In this document: positions 47,206 to 58,680 of the stretch, in pieces
How the letters are laid out: every line of letters begins with the position of its first letter
Position numbering within the stretch: the first letter of the stretch is position 1
Source of the DNA: Protopterus annectens
Taxonomy: Eukaryota > Chordata > Ceratodontiformes > Protopteridae
Length of the DNA stretch: 64,000 bases
Assembly (NCBI RefSeq): GCF_019279795.1
Contig: NC_056744.1
Span: 905,513,517 to 905,577,516, forward strand
Reading direction: 5' to 3'
Made by a program: the position numbers and the translations under genes
The notes under the pieces: generated by a model
What the model saw: only the letters and a program-made list of their open reading frames with translations
Databases searched by the model: none
Told to the model about the DNA's origin: nothing

Positions 47206-49862
47206 GGACAGCTCGCAGTATGATACCTCTGAGATCATCCATGTGCAACTAACATCGGGCAAATCTGCAATGCAAATTGTGGCCTGCTACAGATCACCCT
47301 CCATGACCCAGGACCACCACTCCGCCTTTCTGGAGACACTGGAAAACATGAAGGTCCTACCGAACACCCTGCTCTTGGGAGATTTCAATTACCCTACCAT
47401 TAACTGGGAAAACTACTTGAGTACAAACTCCCAGGCTCAGCGCTTCCTGGAATTTATCAACTCAAATGCCCTGGATCAGCTGGTAAACTCCCCTACCAGA
47501 GGCCACAACATATTGGACCTGGTCATAACCAACATGGGTGACAGGTGCTCTGTACCAGAGGTCAACCCGTCACTGGTTAGATCAGACCATAAATTAATTA
47601 CCCTGGATGTCCGCACCCCACCACTACCCCCAACCAAGGAAACCACAGTGAAAAACTTATCTAAAGCAAACTTCACCTTACTTAAGTCAGAGGTGGTAAG
47701 TTTCACAGCCCCCACGCTAAAGGATAACACTGCCCAAGATGCAGAATCCTTTACAATTGCACTCTATAAGCACCTACAAAGATGCATGGATCGTGCCATC
47801 CCTAGCAAAACCAAGACTCACTCCCCTAAGAGAAGGAAACCAGTCTGGTGGACCCCTGCCATAAACAGGTTATACAACAAAAGGAGGAAACTAGTTCAGA
47901 AAAAACCCAATTCCCAAGAAGGAAAGACATCCCTGATCAGTATCAGTAAGAAACTAAGGTCCCTCATAAAATCATCCAAGGCTAACTTCGAAAGAAAAAT
48001 AGCCAAGGACTTGAAAGATAACCACAAAGCCTTCTTTAGCTATGTCAAAAATCTAAGAGGCAACTCGCAGATATGCTCTGAGATAGTGCAAAATAGCACA
48101 AAATATACTGAACCTACTGATATTGCCAACATACTGGCAGATAGATTTAGTGCAAACTTCACCTCCCTCTCACCTTCAAAAGGGCCCACAACAATACTGG
48201 AAAAGTGTAGTGTGCCGGAAATCACAGAAGCACAGGTGAAAATAGCCCTTTCAAAAGCCAAAAACACATCATCAATGGGGCCAGATGGTGTCCCAGGCTG
48301 CGTCTTGCACGAACTACAGAACAAACTAACCCCCCCACCTAAACACACTGTTCAACCTCAGCCTCTCCACAGGCTATGTGCCCATAGAATGGTGCACAGT
48401 AATGGTTATTCCACTCTATAAAGGAGGAGCCACAACTGACCCTGGTAACTATTGCCCCATAAGCCTGACTAGCCTGGTCTGCAAGGCTATGGAGCACATC
48501 ATCATGGAACTCATTAACAAAGACATTGGGATCCTCCAAACACTTGATCCGACCCAGTTCGGCTTTGTTAAGGGCAGATCATGCCTACTAAACCTGGTTG
48601 ACTTCTTCGAGACAGTTACCAAGGCCATAGACAAAGGAAAGGTGGTTCACACAGCCTACCTTGATCTCACCAAGGCATTCAACACCATTCCTCACTCGGG
48701 TATTATAGAAAAACTCACCAGCCTGAACATAAACTCCTACGTTACAAGATGGGTTGCCACCTGGCTTACAGACAGAACTCACATGGTAAGAATAGCAGGC
48801 TCCAGGTCTGACTCTAAACCAGTCACAAGTGGTGTCCCGCAAGGCTCAGTTCTGGGACCCCTACTGTTCGGCATATATTTCCCAGACATACAGGAAAACA
48901 CAGGAGGACTATGGCTAACCAAGTTCACCAATGACTGCAAACTGGGACCCATAATTGACTCTCCGGCTGACACGGACATCCTCCAAAAAGGCCTTACTGA
49001 GACAGGCACCTGGTGTCAAAGTCATGGCCTTAAGCTAAATGCCAAAAAATACATAGTCATCCCATTTGGGAAAAACAAAACACCCACAAATTACCACATA
49101 GACGGCAGATTCCTTAATACAGAAGAGGTAATAAGAGATTTGGGGACCCAGGTAGATAGTAATCTCTCCTTTGACAATCATATTGCCAAAGTAGTTAGGA
49201 AATCCTTCTATGTGGCCCATCCAATTACTAAGGGGTTCGCATCTAGAAATAAAGAGGTTATACTGCCCCTCTACTCGTCACTCATTAGACCCATCATAGA
49301 GTACAATGCCCCATTTGGGATGTACCTCACAAGACACTTCCAACAGCTTGAAAGACCACAAAAGCACCTCACCAAGAGGATTACTGGCCTCAAACATATG
49401 TCCTATGCAGCCCGACTGAAAAAACTCTGGCGGTACTCAGTGACATATCACTTACTCAGAGGCGATCTCTGCCTGACTTACAAAGCCATGTCCAACTCAG
49501 AATTGATGGACATGCTCCACCTAAAGAAATCCAAGTCACTGTGAGCAACGCACTCTAGTGAGCTAAACCTTGCCACAACAATAAATAGAACATGCTGGAG
49601 GGATAGATTCCTGTCACAGAGACTCCCCATGCTTTGGAACAAAATTCTTAACTACATTAGGCAGAGCCCCTCACTAACACTCTTCAAGAGAAGCTTTGAC
49701 AAGTGGATGGGTAACAGAAAGTACACCCCTGGGATCACTTCATTGGCTCTGCTTGACAGTGGCTCAGTTAATTAATCAATGGGGCAGCGAAAGCCGACAC
49801 ACTCTGGCTAGGCGTATAAATGTCCTCGGGCAGTTAGCCTAGTACCTACCTATGAACCTATA
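47206..49862 (+). mobile_element. 5'-truncated CR1 (copy F) inside the tandem array
   Basis: Begins in the endonuclease domain (gagatcatccatgtgcaact, as in copies A and D) and ends with the family tail cctacctatgaacctat. Left and right flanks are consecutive parts of the same ~230 bp repeat unit, so the insertion post-dates the array. Confidence 0.9.
47213..49776 (+). pseudogene. CR1 ORF2 endonuclease-RT (copy F), two lesions
   Basis: Open from about 47213 to 48335: QIVACYRSP, GDFNYPTINWENY, NILDLVITNMGDRCS, SLVRSDHKLITLD, SMGPDGVPGCVLHEL. A C-run at 48331-48337 shifts the frame. It stays open at 48378-49544: NYCPISLTSL, YLDLTKAFNTIPHS, SGVPQGSVLGPLLFGIYF, then KFTNDCKLG, with Asn for the first catalytic Asp. 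A TGA at 49542 (Arg codon in sister copies) precedes ATHSSELNL through LLDSGSVN stop. The first third of the endonuclease is missing because of 5' truncation. It is among the best-preserved ORF2 copies in the window. Confidence 0.9.
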
Positions 49863-51120
49863 AGCTCAGTGGCACTTACGATAACTGCGGAATACCATAG
49901 TGTTGCATACTAGTTAGGTAGGAGCTCTAATTCCAGACATGGTAATTGTGAAACTGTGTGTGTTTGTGTGAGAGAGTGTGTGTGTCTTTGCTAATATCTA
50001 ATTTTGTGGACATTCACACTTACTACTCTCCCCTTACCCCTCCTTTAGCACTGCTGCTGATGTCACTCACTTTCAAAGATACCTTCAGATAGCGCTCTAA
50101 CATCTAAGCTCTGTGGTGCATGCGATAACTGTAATGCTACAGTGTAGCAAACTAGTTAGGTAGGAGTGTCAATCCTGATCTTGGCAACTGGGTAAATGTG
50201 AGTGTTTGTGTGAGAGTGTGTGTATTCTTACATAAACCTGATTTTGTGGTCATTCACACTTAAAACATTTCCTGTACCCCTACTTTAACACTGCTGCTGA
50301 TGTGATTCACCATCAAAGATACCTTTGGAGAGTTATCCAACATGTAAGCCCCATGGCGCATGCGATAACTGCGTAATACTATAAGGTAGCAAACTAGTTA
50401 GGTTAGAGTTTCAATCCTGATACTGGGTAAATGTAAGTGTTTGTGTGAGAGAGTGTGTGTATCCTTGTAGAGACCTAATTTTGTGGTCATTCATACTTAA
50501 AACACTTCCCTTACCCTTTGTTTACCACTGCTGCTGATGTCGCTCACCTTCAAAGATACCTTGGCACAGTTCTCCAACATGTAAGCTCCATGGCACGTGA
50601 TAAATGTGGAACAATGTAGTAGCAATAACTACATAGGTATGGGCTTGAATCTCATCCCTGGCAAGTGCTTCTGCGTGTACATATGTATATCCATACCACA
50701 GTGATTTTGGTCCCATTTACACCCAGTACACATCTCAGTGTTTGACTTTAGCAGTCCTGCAGATATCATCCACCTTAGAAGTACCTGTTGTCAACCCTAA
50801 ACCATGTAAGGTCAGTGGTGCATGTGGTAAATGAGTAACTGTAATTGTCCGAAAAGATTGTTAGACAGAGGCTTGAACCTTACCCCTGGCAAATGTTTGT
50901 GTAGGGTAAAGTATTTTTTGGAATCTCTCACCCACTACATCACCCAATGCCGGTGTTTACAAGGGCAGGTGATGTTCCTCACCTTAGAAATACCTTGGGC
51001 AGCATCCATCCTATAAGCTCCGTGGCACGTGCAATATATGAAGTACACTGTAGTAAAAATACATAGCTAGGTAGGGGTTTGATTCTCAGTACTGGCAAGT
51101 GTATGTGTGTCTGTCATCAG
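49863..51120 (+). repeat. tRNA-like tandem units, right part of array
   Basis: Unit starts (aagctc.gtggc.c.tg.gataactg) recur at about 49863, 50107, 50345, 50580, 50806 and 51014, spacing about 210-245 bp. Each has a tRNA-like head, clearest in gtggcgcatgcgataactgc (A-box-like) and, about 45-50 bases later, a B-box-like ggggtttgattctc or gagtttcaatcct. TG-rich sequence, gtggtcattcacac and actgctgctgatg follow. Divergence rises to the right. Confidence 0.72.
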
Positions 51121-51129
51121 TATTCTGTG

Positions 51130-52168
51130 TCGGGGTTGCTGTGATTATGTCATAACAGGATCCATTGGGGAGCTGGTTTTGCTAAATTATTATATTGAGG
51201 ACCTAGTATATGTCACAATGTCCACATTACAAGGCCAACAGATGTCAAACATCGGAGAGGTTGGTGAAGACAATCCACAGCCCTAAATGTGACAGTATGG
51301 ATTAGTGAACAATATAGGCAACCCTTCTATTACTCAGAGACCACTATTCACCCATGTATCATACACAAACATACTTGGCTAGGCAACAACCACTATATTG
51401 TAGTTCACCTGGATATTGCCTCACAGATAGTACCCATGGTGTGATAGCAGTGGACTGCATGCCTGTTGACCACAGCAGTGCCACTGACATCAAAAAGTAC
51501 TTTGATGTGTTACATCTCCTGACTGAGTGCGTGTTATCCAGCAAGTAAAAGGTCATGGCACCCTGTTTCATCCCCTCAGTAGCCCAATAAATGTGTACAG
51601 TGGCCCTTTTGCTATGTTCCCCACTGGACACCTGGAACAAATGTAGAGTCTGAAAACGTACCCCACAAAGGGAATACCATGCCTTATACACATGCCCTGT
51701 ATGGACAGACACCACTAACTCCACTGAATACCCATATCATACTGTCAAAGTTGGTGCAATCACGACCTCAGTTACATAGCCAGGTCTCACCAAATGAAGT
51801 CAGGAATGCTACATCAGAATATACTAATCTGTCAAGACAACATGCCCCAGAGACCTCAAGCACACTTCCACTCATCAAAAACATGCATGTGGGACATGTG
51901 CACAACCCAGACACTGTCCATGTTATGGAATATAAATCACATACATGGGAAGCAGTATACATCACTGGCCACCCACAATAGAAACCTGGATGAGTGGATG
52001 GTGAATACAATACCTACCCCTGGGGACCACTCCATTGACTATATCCTTGAGCCACACTGGGGATAATTGTCATGTGCGCTGATGGCAAGGTAATCCCTTG
52101 GGTTAGCCTTGTAGAGCCTTCAGGCCCATTCACCTACTACACACCTATGAAGCAATGAACCTATAGAT
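51130..52168 (+). pseudogene. Very old CR1 3' part
   Basis: CLTDSTHGVIAV (about 51430) resembles the WLTDRTHMVRVV of CR1 RT. RNLDEWMVNTIPTPGDHS (about 51980-52030) matches the C-terminal KRNLDEWMGNRKFTPGITS. The end ttagccttgtagagccttca, then cacctatgaagcaatgaacc, is a decayed family tail. Both ends are flanked by ctcagtactggcaagtgt. Confidence 0.6.
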
Positions 52169-52178
52169 CTCAGTACTG

Positions 52179-52182
<4 letters not shown>

Positions 52183-52232
<50 letters not shown>
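52183..52232. repeat. (GT)n microsatellite
   Basis: About 25 GT dinucleotides directly after the old CR1 and its flanking repeat. Confidence 0.95.
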
Positions 52233-52234
<2 letters not shown>

Positions 52235-52235
<1 letters not shown>

Positions 52236-52559
52236 GTAATCCCAGTGTGTTTGGTTGATGAATATACCTGTATTACCCCGTGGCTGTGGTTATTAGCAAT
52301 TGGAGGTGTGTCCAAACCAGAACATGTACCATTCTCCATTCTACAACAGATGTACATCAACATCTACCTATGTACAACCCTCAGCCCTATAATCTGAGGC
52401 ATATGCAATCACTGTGTTACAGACCGGGAATTACCGTGCACATACTGTAACCTACCTATGACATGGTGGATATGTCCCCACACTGCCATACCCTGTGGAT
52501 TTGATGCAGGGCCACATCCTGGTGACACACAGACACCTAGCAAGGACATGGGATACAGC
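52235..52559. other. Unassigned
   Basis: No feature recognised. Could be a decayed continuation of the tandem array or of the minus-strand CR1 to the right. Confidence 0.3.
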
Positions 52560-54603
52560 ATGTGAGAACACATTCACTCAGCACATCACTTGTGAGGGGA
52601 TAGAGGGGTAAAGCTGGCAGTGAATGTATTGCCAAGACTGTGGCCAATATCTGTCTCAGAATAGGTATTAGCTTTGTGCAGTAACTCGCAGCACTTGTGT
52701 TTAATGCTGTGGAGGTTGTTGATGTAACTATCATGGCCGTTGTGACTGTTGTCAATGTCTGCTGCATCTCTGCTGCCATAGATGCCTATTGGGGACTCCA
52801 TGAGGGATCCAAATTTGTGTTTGAGGCTAATAAGGGAGTTCAACAGTCATGGGACACCACCTTTCCCTGCAACAGTGTCCGCCTTCTGATGTATACTTCA
52901 GTAATGGCAGGGGACCATCACATTGTCTATCAGTGTTTGGAGGACAGTGTCTGGGTTCTGTTGGCTCTGGCTAGTACCATGCATTCACGTACCTGTTTGT
53001 ACAGTGCCTATGTGTATGAGTCCACAGTCATGCAACTACATCCCATTGCCATGGGTGCAGTGAAAACATCCACCCCTGTTTTTTTTCATGGCTGCAAAAT
53101 CAGCTTTGGAGAGTTTTTGCCAGGTGGCTATCTTTGTGGGGGGTGTGGCTGACATGTTGAGTTCCATGTTGATTACAGCCTGTGTGAATCTCACCATGCA
53201 GGGATTGGCATCTGGGGATGAGCAATGGTCCCATATTTAAGTGGTCAACACAGGTCATGGCTGTTGCATCCTCTACCATGGGTCAGTATGAGCTGGTGTA
53301 GGGCAATGGAAATGATGAATCCTATAAGTGTTGGGTGACTGTACTGGCAATTGGCTACATTCCCCAGGTGATGGAGGGGTAGTTGAAGACTTGTACTATG
53401 TCAGTATTGCATTAGGCCATCAGAGATAGCAAGGCATTGATGAATGTGCATTGACAGTCTAGGGACATAGATGTGGACCCATAGCAGGCTATGGTCTGGA
53501 TAGCACCATTACCCCAAGGTGGTTGTACTGGAAGTATCTCCAATGCATTATGATGGGATGCTAGTCTGGAGGTGTTCCTATCCATAATGAATATGGAGAC
53601 AGCACCACCTGTGGAGGTGTGGTGTGGACCATGTTTGGGGGCTGACAGCTGTGGAATGCGTCATAGCCTGATACTGCAGGTCTGCTGTCTGCTGCTGTGA
53701 ATCACCTCTCCACTACAGCAGACATGTGTCCTCCACTCCAACAACTGCTATGAGTGACTGCATTCTGACGGATGTCCACTGTTGAGCAGCATGACCCTCA
53801 GATTGCATACATGTGTAGCTGTTATGGTGGTAATAACATTAGGAACACTGCCCAATAAGGCATCATAAGGGTGGCAAGACACGTAGCCATTACTTGGCAA
53901 CCCAACAGTGACAGATGTAGGACATCCATGGCAAGTCATTGGGTTCTGGCAATCATGCCATCCCGGGCAGAGAGGCCCTGGATCCCCTGAGAATGACACA
54001 TAACATGTAAGCCAATGCTGCAGTCAACCATCTGTTGATAGTACCACAGCATCATTCTGGGTGACAGCGGTACACTGCCCAGGGCTACTGTCACACCTGC
54101 CTGAACCACATAGTCAGAGAGTTCAACCATGTATCCTGTCATGTAGTCCAGGGAGGTGTGCCCCAATTCATTCACACCCACATGGATATGGAGTGATACT
54201 CGTAGTTGTTGTGGAGTGACATGACTGGCTGTGTCATATGTTAGATGCTGGCATGTGATTGATATTTGGCTGTTAACTGCTCCATATTCGACCAAGTGAG
54301 TGGGATGTGTGTGCCTCAGTATTGAGTTTCCAATGATCACTGTATTGTGCAAGGGGGTTAGCCTTAGGGGCTTAGGTTGGGGGCACACTGTAGGTTAAAT
54401 ATGTGTCCCTTGGCATGTACCATGTCGCGGTGCCTGAGTAGGTGTCTGCCTTGCTGGTCTGTGCTGTTTGGGTAGATGTCCATTGAGTGCCTCTGGGAAG
54501 GTGGGTGTGTGGCTTTTCACTGTATGTCATGGCAGTCAAAGTGGGTGTTATGGTGATCTATGTGTTCCACATGGTGTAGTGCAGGTGTTGATCTTATCTT
54601 CTT
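52560..54603 (-). pseudogene. Old CR1: ORF1 and 5' half of ORF2 (copy G, left piece)
   Basis: From right to left: ORF1 esterase (54388-53936) with VIIGNSILRHT (GDS now GNS), IHVGVNELGHTSLDYM and SLGSVPLSPRMM. Then decayed endonuclease, and the linker at 52843-52590 (MNSLISLKHKFGSLMES, ETDIGHSLGNTFTASFTPLSPHK), matching LISISKKLRSLIKS and DIANILADRFSANFTPPSP. The RT and the family tail are missing on the left. ORF1 continues beyond the L1 insertion at 63693. Heavy decay marks it as one of the oldest CR1 copies here. Confidence 0.7.
54587..54603. repeat. L1 target-site duplication, left copy
   Basis: gttgatcttatcttctt, 17 bp, identical to 63676-63692 at the other end of the L1. Confidence 0.93.
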
Positions 54604-54629
54604 TTTTTTTTTTTTTTACTCAACAAATT

Positions 54630-54635
54630 TTTATT
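54630..54635 (-). promoter_or_regulatory. L1 polyadenylation signal
   Basis: AATAAA on the minus strand about 12 bases before the poly-A tail. Confidence 0.7.
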
Positions 54636-54834
54636 TTGTTTTTTGAGAAGAAAATAAAAAAACAGTAAAATTAGATTACAATTCAATAATAGTAAAAGGA
54701 ACAAAAACATTATTTACAATATTTACAAGTGACCCAAAGGAGAAACAGTACAATAATAATTAATAAAAAATCCAGAGAAGAAGAAGAGAAAAAAAAAAAA
54801 AAAAAAGTCCACAAAAGTCTATATCTCTTTGAAC

Positions 54835-57800
54835 TCATATGATGGAGATTGTGTCTAGTTGCATTTCTTCTATGAGTGTAAGTATTTTATTCCAGGGGTT
54901 GTCTGACCATTTTCTGGGGAACATTCTTTCTTCCTTGACTTTTATCTCCTTTTGTGCAGTCTCCTTAAGTAGAAATATAAAGTCTTCAAAACACGGAGGA
55001 GTTGCAGATTTCCATTTCCTTGTGATACACTTTCTGGCAACTGCCAGAATAGTACATAAAAGATATTGATCTCTTTTATTCATAACTACTAATTCATCTA
55101 TATTCAAAAAAATTAAAGACTTTGTTAAAACAAATGTATCATTATAAATAGCTTGAAGAAAATTGCCAATTTTATCCCAAAACGTTTTAATACAATCATA
55201 AAATATATGAGACCAATCCGCTTCACAGCTTAAAGAGCATCTCCAACAAATAACATTTTGATTTGAGTTGAATTTAGCTATTTTATTTGGAGTATAAAAG
55301 GCTCTATGCAAAAATTTCCAGGTGAAGATTCGCCATGTTTGTGTATTAGAAGTTAGTTTAATGGAGTATAGAAGATTATTTTTACAATCGTTTGACAGAT
55401 TTGTTGATAAACCTCTAGATATAAAATTCCAAGTGCTTTGATCTATTTTAGCCTTGTAGACTATTAAAATCTTGTATAGTTTAGATGTTGAATTTAGCCA
55501 GTTATGGTTATCATAAATCAGTTCTTGAATATAGTTTATAAGTTTTGGCTTAGGCTTGAAGGACGAATCATTAATAATTTTGCATAAATTTTTAGAGTAG
55601 AGTAAAATTTTCTGGAGACTTACTCTGTCTACATTTATTATATTAAATTCATTTGTAACTTGTTGACTAGTTAATGTTTTAAGATTATTTATGCATTGGG
55701 CCCAACATATGAGATTATTAGATTCCCAATTAATGAGGGTGTTATCATGAATTTTCTTTTTAAATTTCTTTGATGTATTAAATGGTAATAACAGTTCAAA
55801 CCATACTTTTATATCAGGATTTGAGTTTATAAAGGATCTGAATAAATTATAAATATTATTTAAATATGATAGATTAGTAGGTTTTGTTATGTTATTTTGA
55901 AGATTAATGCATAATATATGCCAAAATCTATTTTTGTGAATATAGTGTGATGTATTATTTATTATTTTGTTTTCATTTAAAAAATAATCATATGCAGAGA
56001 TTTCAAGCAGAAGAGAAATTTGGATTTACCCAGTTTAAAACTAGTTTAAAAATGGAGGCTTTGATATACGTCTCTATATCTGGAAAATTAATTCCCCCTA
56101 ATTCCCATGGTCTAATGTGATGAGAAAAAGCAATTCTATTCCTTTTGGATACCAAAGAAAACATAATAGGCTTTTGCTAATTTCTTTCAGAATTTTTTTA
56201 TTTGGAATTATAGGTATTGCTAGTGCTATATAATTTATTTGTAGTAGAAGAATCATTTTTATTAGCTGCAATCTGTCCTCAAATTTTAGAATCAATTTAT
56301 TCCAATTTTCCGTACGTGTTCTTATTGAGTTTAAAATTTTATTATAGTTTAGTGTCAGAGTAGTATCTATTTTATCAGATATAATAATTCCTAGATATTC
56401 TAAAGTAGAGACTTTATCTCCAAGTATATGATATCTACTCAAGTGAAGGTCCCCCTTTCTGTTAAATAAAATATGTTTTGATTTAGATTTATTAAAACAA
56501 AGGCCAGAATTTAGAAAAACATTTTCCACTTGCATTTCTAGTTCATGAAGAGATTCATTATTTGGTGATAAAGTTAGTAGTATATCATCGGCAAACAACA
56601 TAACCTTGGAGTTAAATTTATTATGAATACTTAAGCCTTCAATTTTTGAGTCAATCTCCATTGTAATTGCAAATAGCTCTATTGATAAGGCAAAAAGAAT
56701 GGGAGACATAGGACAACCTTGTTTAGTGCCTTTAGTTATTTTGAAAACTTCTGATGTAAATGGACCTAATTTTACATAGGCCAAATTATCTTTATATATA
56801 TTCTTTATCATATTAATAAAATTTAGAGGAAACTCAAAAGTTCTAGAATTCTAAATAAGTAGTCCCAATTCACTGAATCAAATGCTTTTCTATATCTAGC
56901 GTGATTATGACAGCCTCTATATTATCTCTATTTAATATTTCAATAATGGTTAGGATTCTTTGTATATTGTCATAAGCATGTCTGCCATAGATGAAGCCTG
57001 TTTGGTCCTCATTTATGATTTGAGTCAAGGATTTTTTAATTCTATTGACTAATATAGACATAAACAATTTGTAATCGTTATTAAGTAGAGAAATCGGTCT
57101 ATAAGAGCTACAATGGGAGGGGTCCTTGTTCTCTTTTTTTATTGGAGTAATTAATGAATATCGCCAGGAAGGTGGAATTATGTTTTGAGCTTGAATTTCA
57201 TTTAGAGACTTATGAAGTAAAGAAATTGCAGAATTTGGGAATATCTTGTATAATTCCATTATTATTCCATCTATTCCTGGGGCTTTATTATTTTTACTCT
57301 CCTTAATTTTGTCATTTATTTCCTTGAGGGAAATGCGTTGTTCAATATCAATTTTAATTTTTCAGGTAATCTATTTATTATAGGATTGCTAATTTTGACT
57401 CTATTAAAATAGTATTGTCTTTATTGTTTCCAAAATGATTAGTATAATGAAATTTAAAAGCTTCTAGGATATCATTTATGTCTGATACTTTTTTATTACC
57501 TTTTCCTTCATGTATAATATTTGTAATATTGTTTTCTATATTTTGCTTCTTTATTTTCATTGCTAAGTTATGTAAGTGTTTTGGAGATGTTGAGAGTGAA
57601 CTAAATTTTAGTTTTTCCAAAGCCAAATTAGTCTTATGAGTTAAAATTTCATTATATTTTTTATTTAAATCTTCAATTTCTTTTTTTATTACCTGGGAAT
57701 TCTTTACGTCAGAAGTATTTGTATTAATTTCTGTTATTTGTTTTGGATACTGTGCAATTCTGATTCCCATTCTTTTGTTTTGTTTTTAAACCAAGATATG

Positions 57801-58680
57801 ATCCTACCATATAAGAAGGCCTTTAGAGTGTCCCATATTATTATATTCTTTAGATCATCAGTAGAATTTATTTCTAAAAAATATTGAATTTCTGAGTCTA
57901 GCCATGGTTTAAATTGTTTTAATTTAGTAATGTAAGTTGGTATTCTTGAGGCAAAATTTAGTCTTTTAAAATCTATTTGTAATTTAAGGATTAGGGCATT
58001 ATGATCAGAGAGTGGGCATGGGATGATAGAAAATTTTATTATCTTCCTATTTAAGTCTGGGGATATAAAATTTTATCTATTCTTGTTTTAGTATTAAAAC
58101 GATAATCACTATGTGAGTATAATAATGAGTTAGATTCTTTGAAACTAAATGTATCAATTAATTTTAAGTTTTCTGTCCATTTCTTAAGGTATTTACCTGT
58201 GGAAGAGAGACGTAGGTTCCTCTTGTTGGTTGTCTCAGAACTATCTAGAATACAGTTAAAGTCTCCTCCTACTATTAGAATACCTTTATTCACCCTATTA
58301 ATTAGCTCTATCTGCTTTTTAACTGTAGATAGTCCTATTCCAGGAATCCAATACACATTTACCAGTGTCCAAATTCTATTCTGAAATTTTATTATTACAA
58401 TTGAAAGTAACCCTTCTTTATCCTCATAGTTGTAAATAATTTGTGGGTTAGTTACACTTTTCTTCCATAAAATTAAAGCTCCCTAGTTTTTTTTATATGA
58501 GGAGTGAGAGAGAATTAAGTAGTTATTAGGTATCCAGGTGAAGTTGTCATCAGTTTTAAAGTGGGATTCCTGTAGAAATATAACTTGCTCTCTGTAATTT
58601 TAGATATCATAGTAAATTTGATCTTTTATAGTATTATTTAAGCCATTGACATTTAAAGACAACAATGTTATGTCTGTCAT
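54835..58680 (-). pseudogene. L1 ORF2: endonuclease, RT and Cys-rich end, broken
   Basis: Starts MTDITLLSLNVNGLNN at 58680, the usual L1 opening with the catalytic Asn. An in-frame TAA follows after YYDI, then VIFLQESHFKTDDNF (catalytic Glu), GGDFNCILDSSE and DYRFNTKTRIDKILYP. RT: PITPIKKENKDP-like text, SYRPISLLNNDYKLFMSILVNRI, DQTGFIYGRHAYDNI, TKGTKQGCPMSPILFALSIE and VMLFADDILL with the catalytic DD intact. The C-terminal knuckle CWRCSLSCEADWSHIFYDC and KWSDNPWNKIL precede the stop at 54835. Several frame changes (near 58050, 57770-57370, 57260, 56810 and in 56090-55310) make it inactive. Reconstructed length is about 1280 codons, normal for L1. Confidence 0.9.

Noticed and set aside
46735..51120. 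tRNA genes
   Set aside because: The A/B-box-like heads recur in a tandem repeat, are diverged and lack a clean cloverleaf. They look SINE-derived, not functional tRNA genes.
46735..51120. CRISPR-like array
   Set aside because: Units are ~230 bp and similar throughout; there are no short repeats with unique spacers, and the context is vertebrate.
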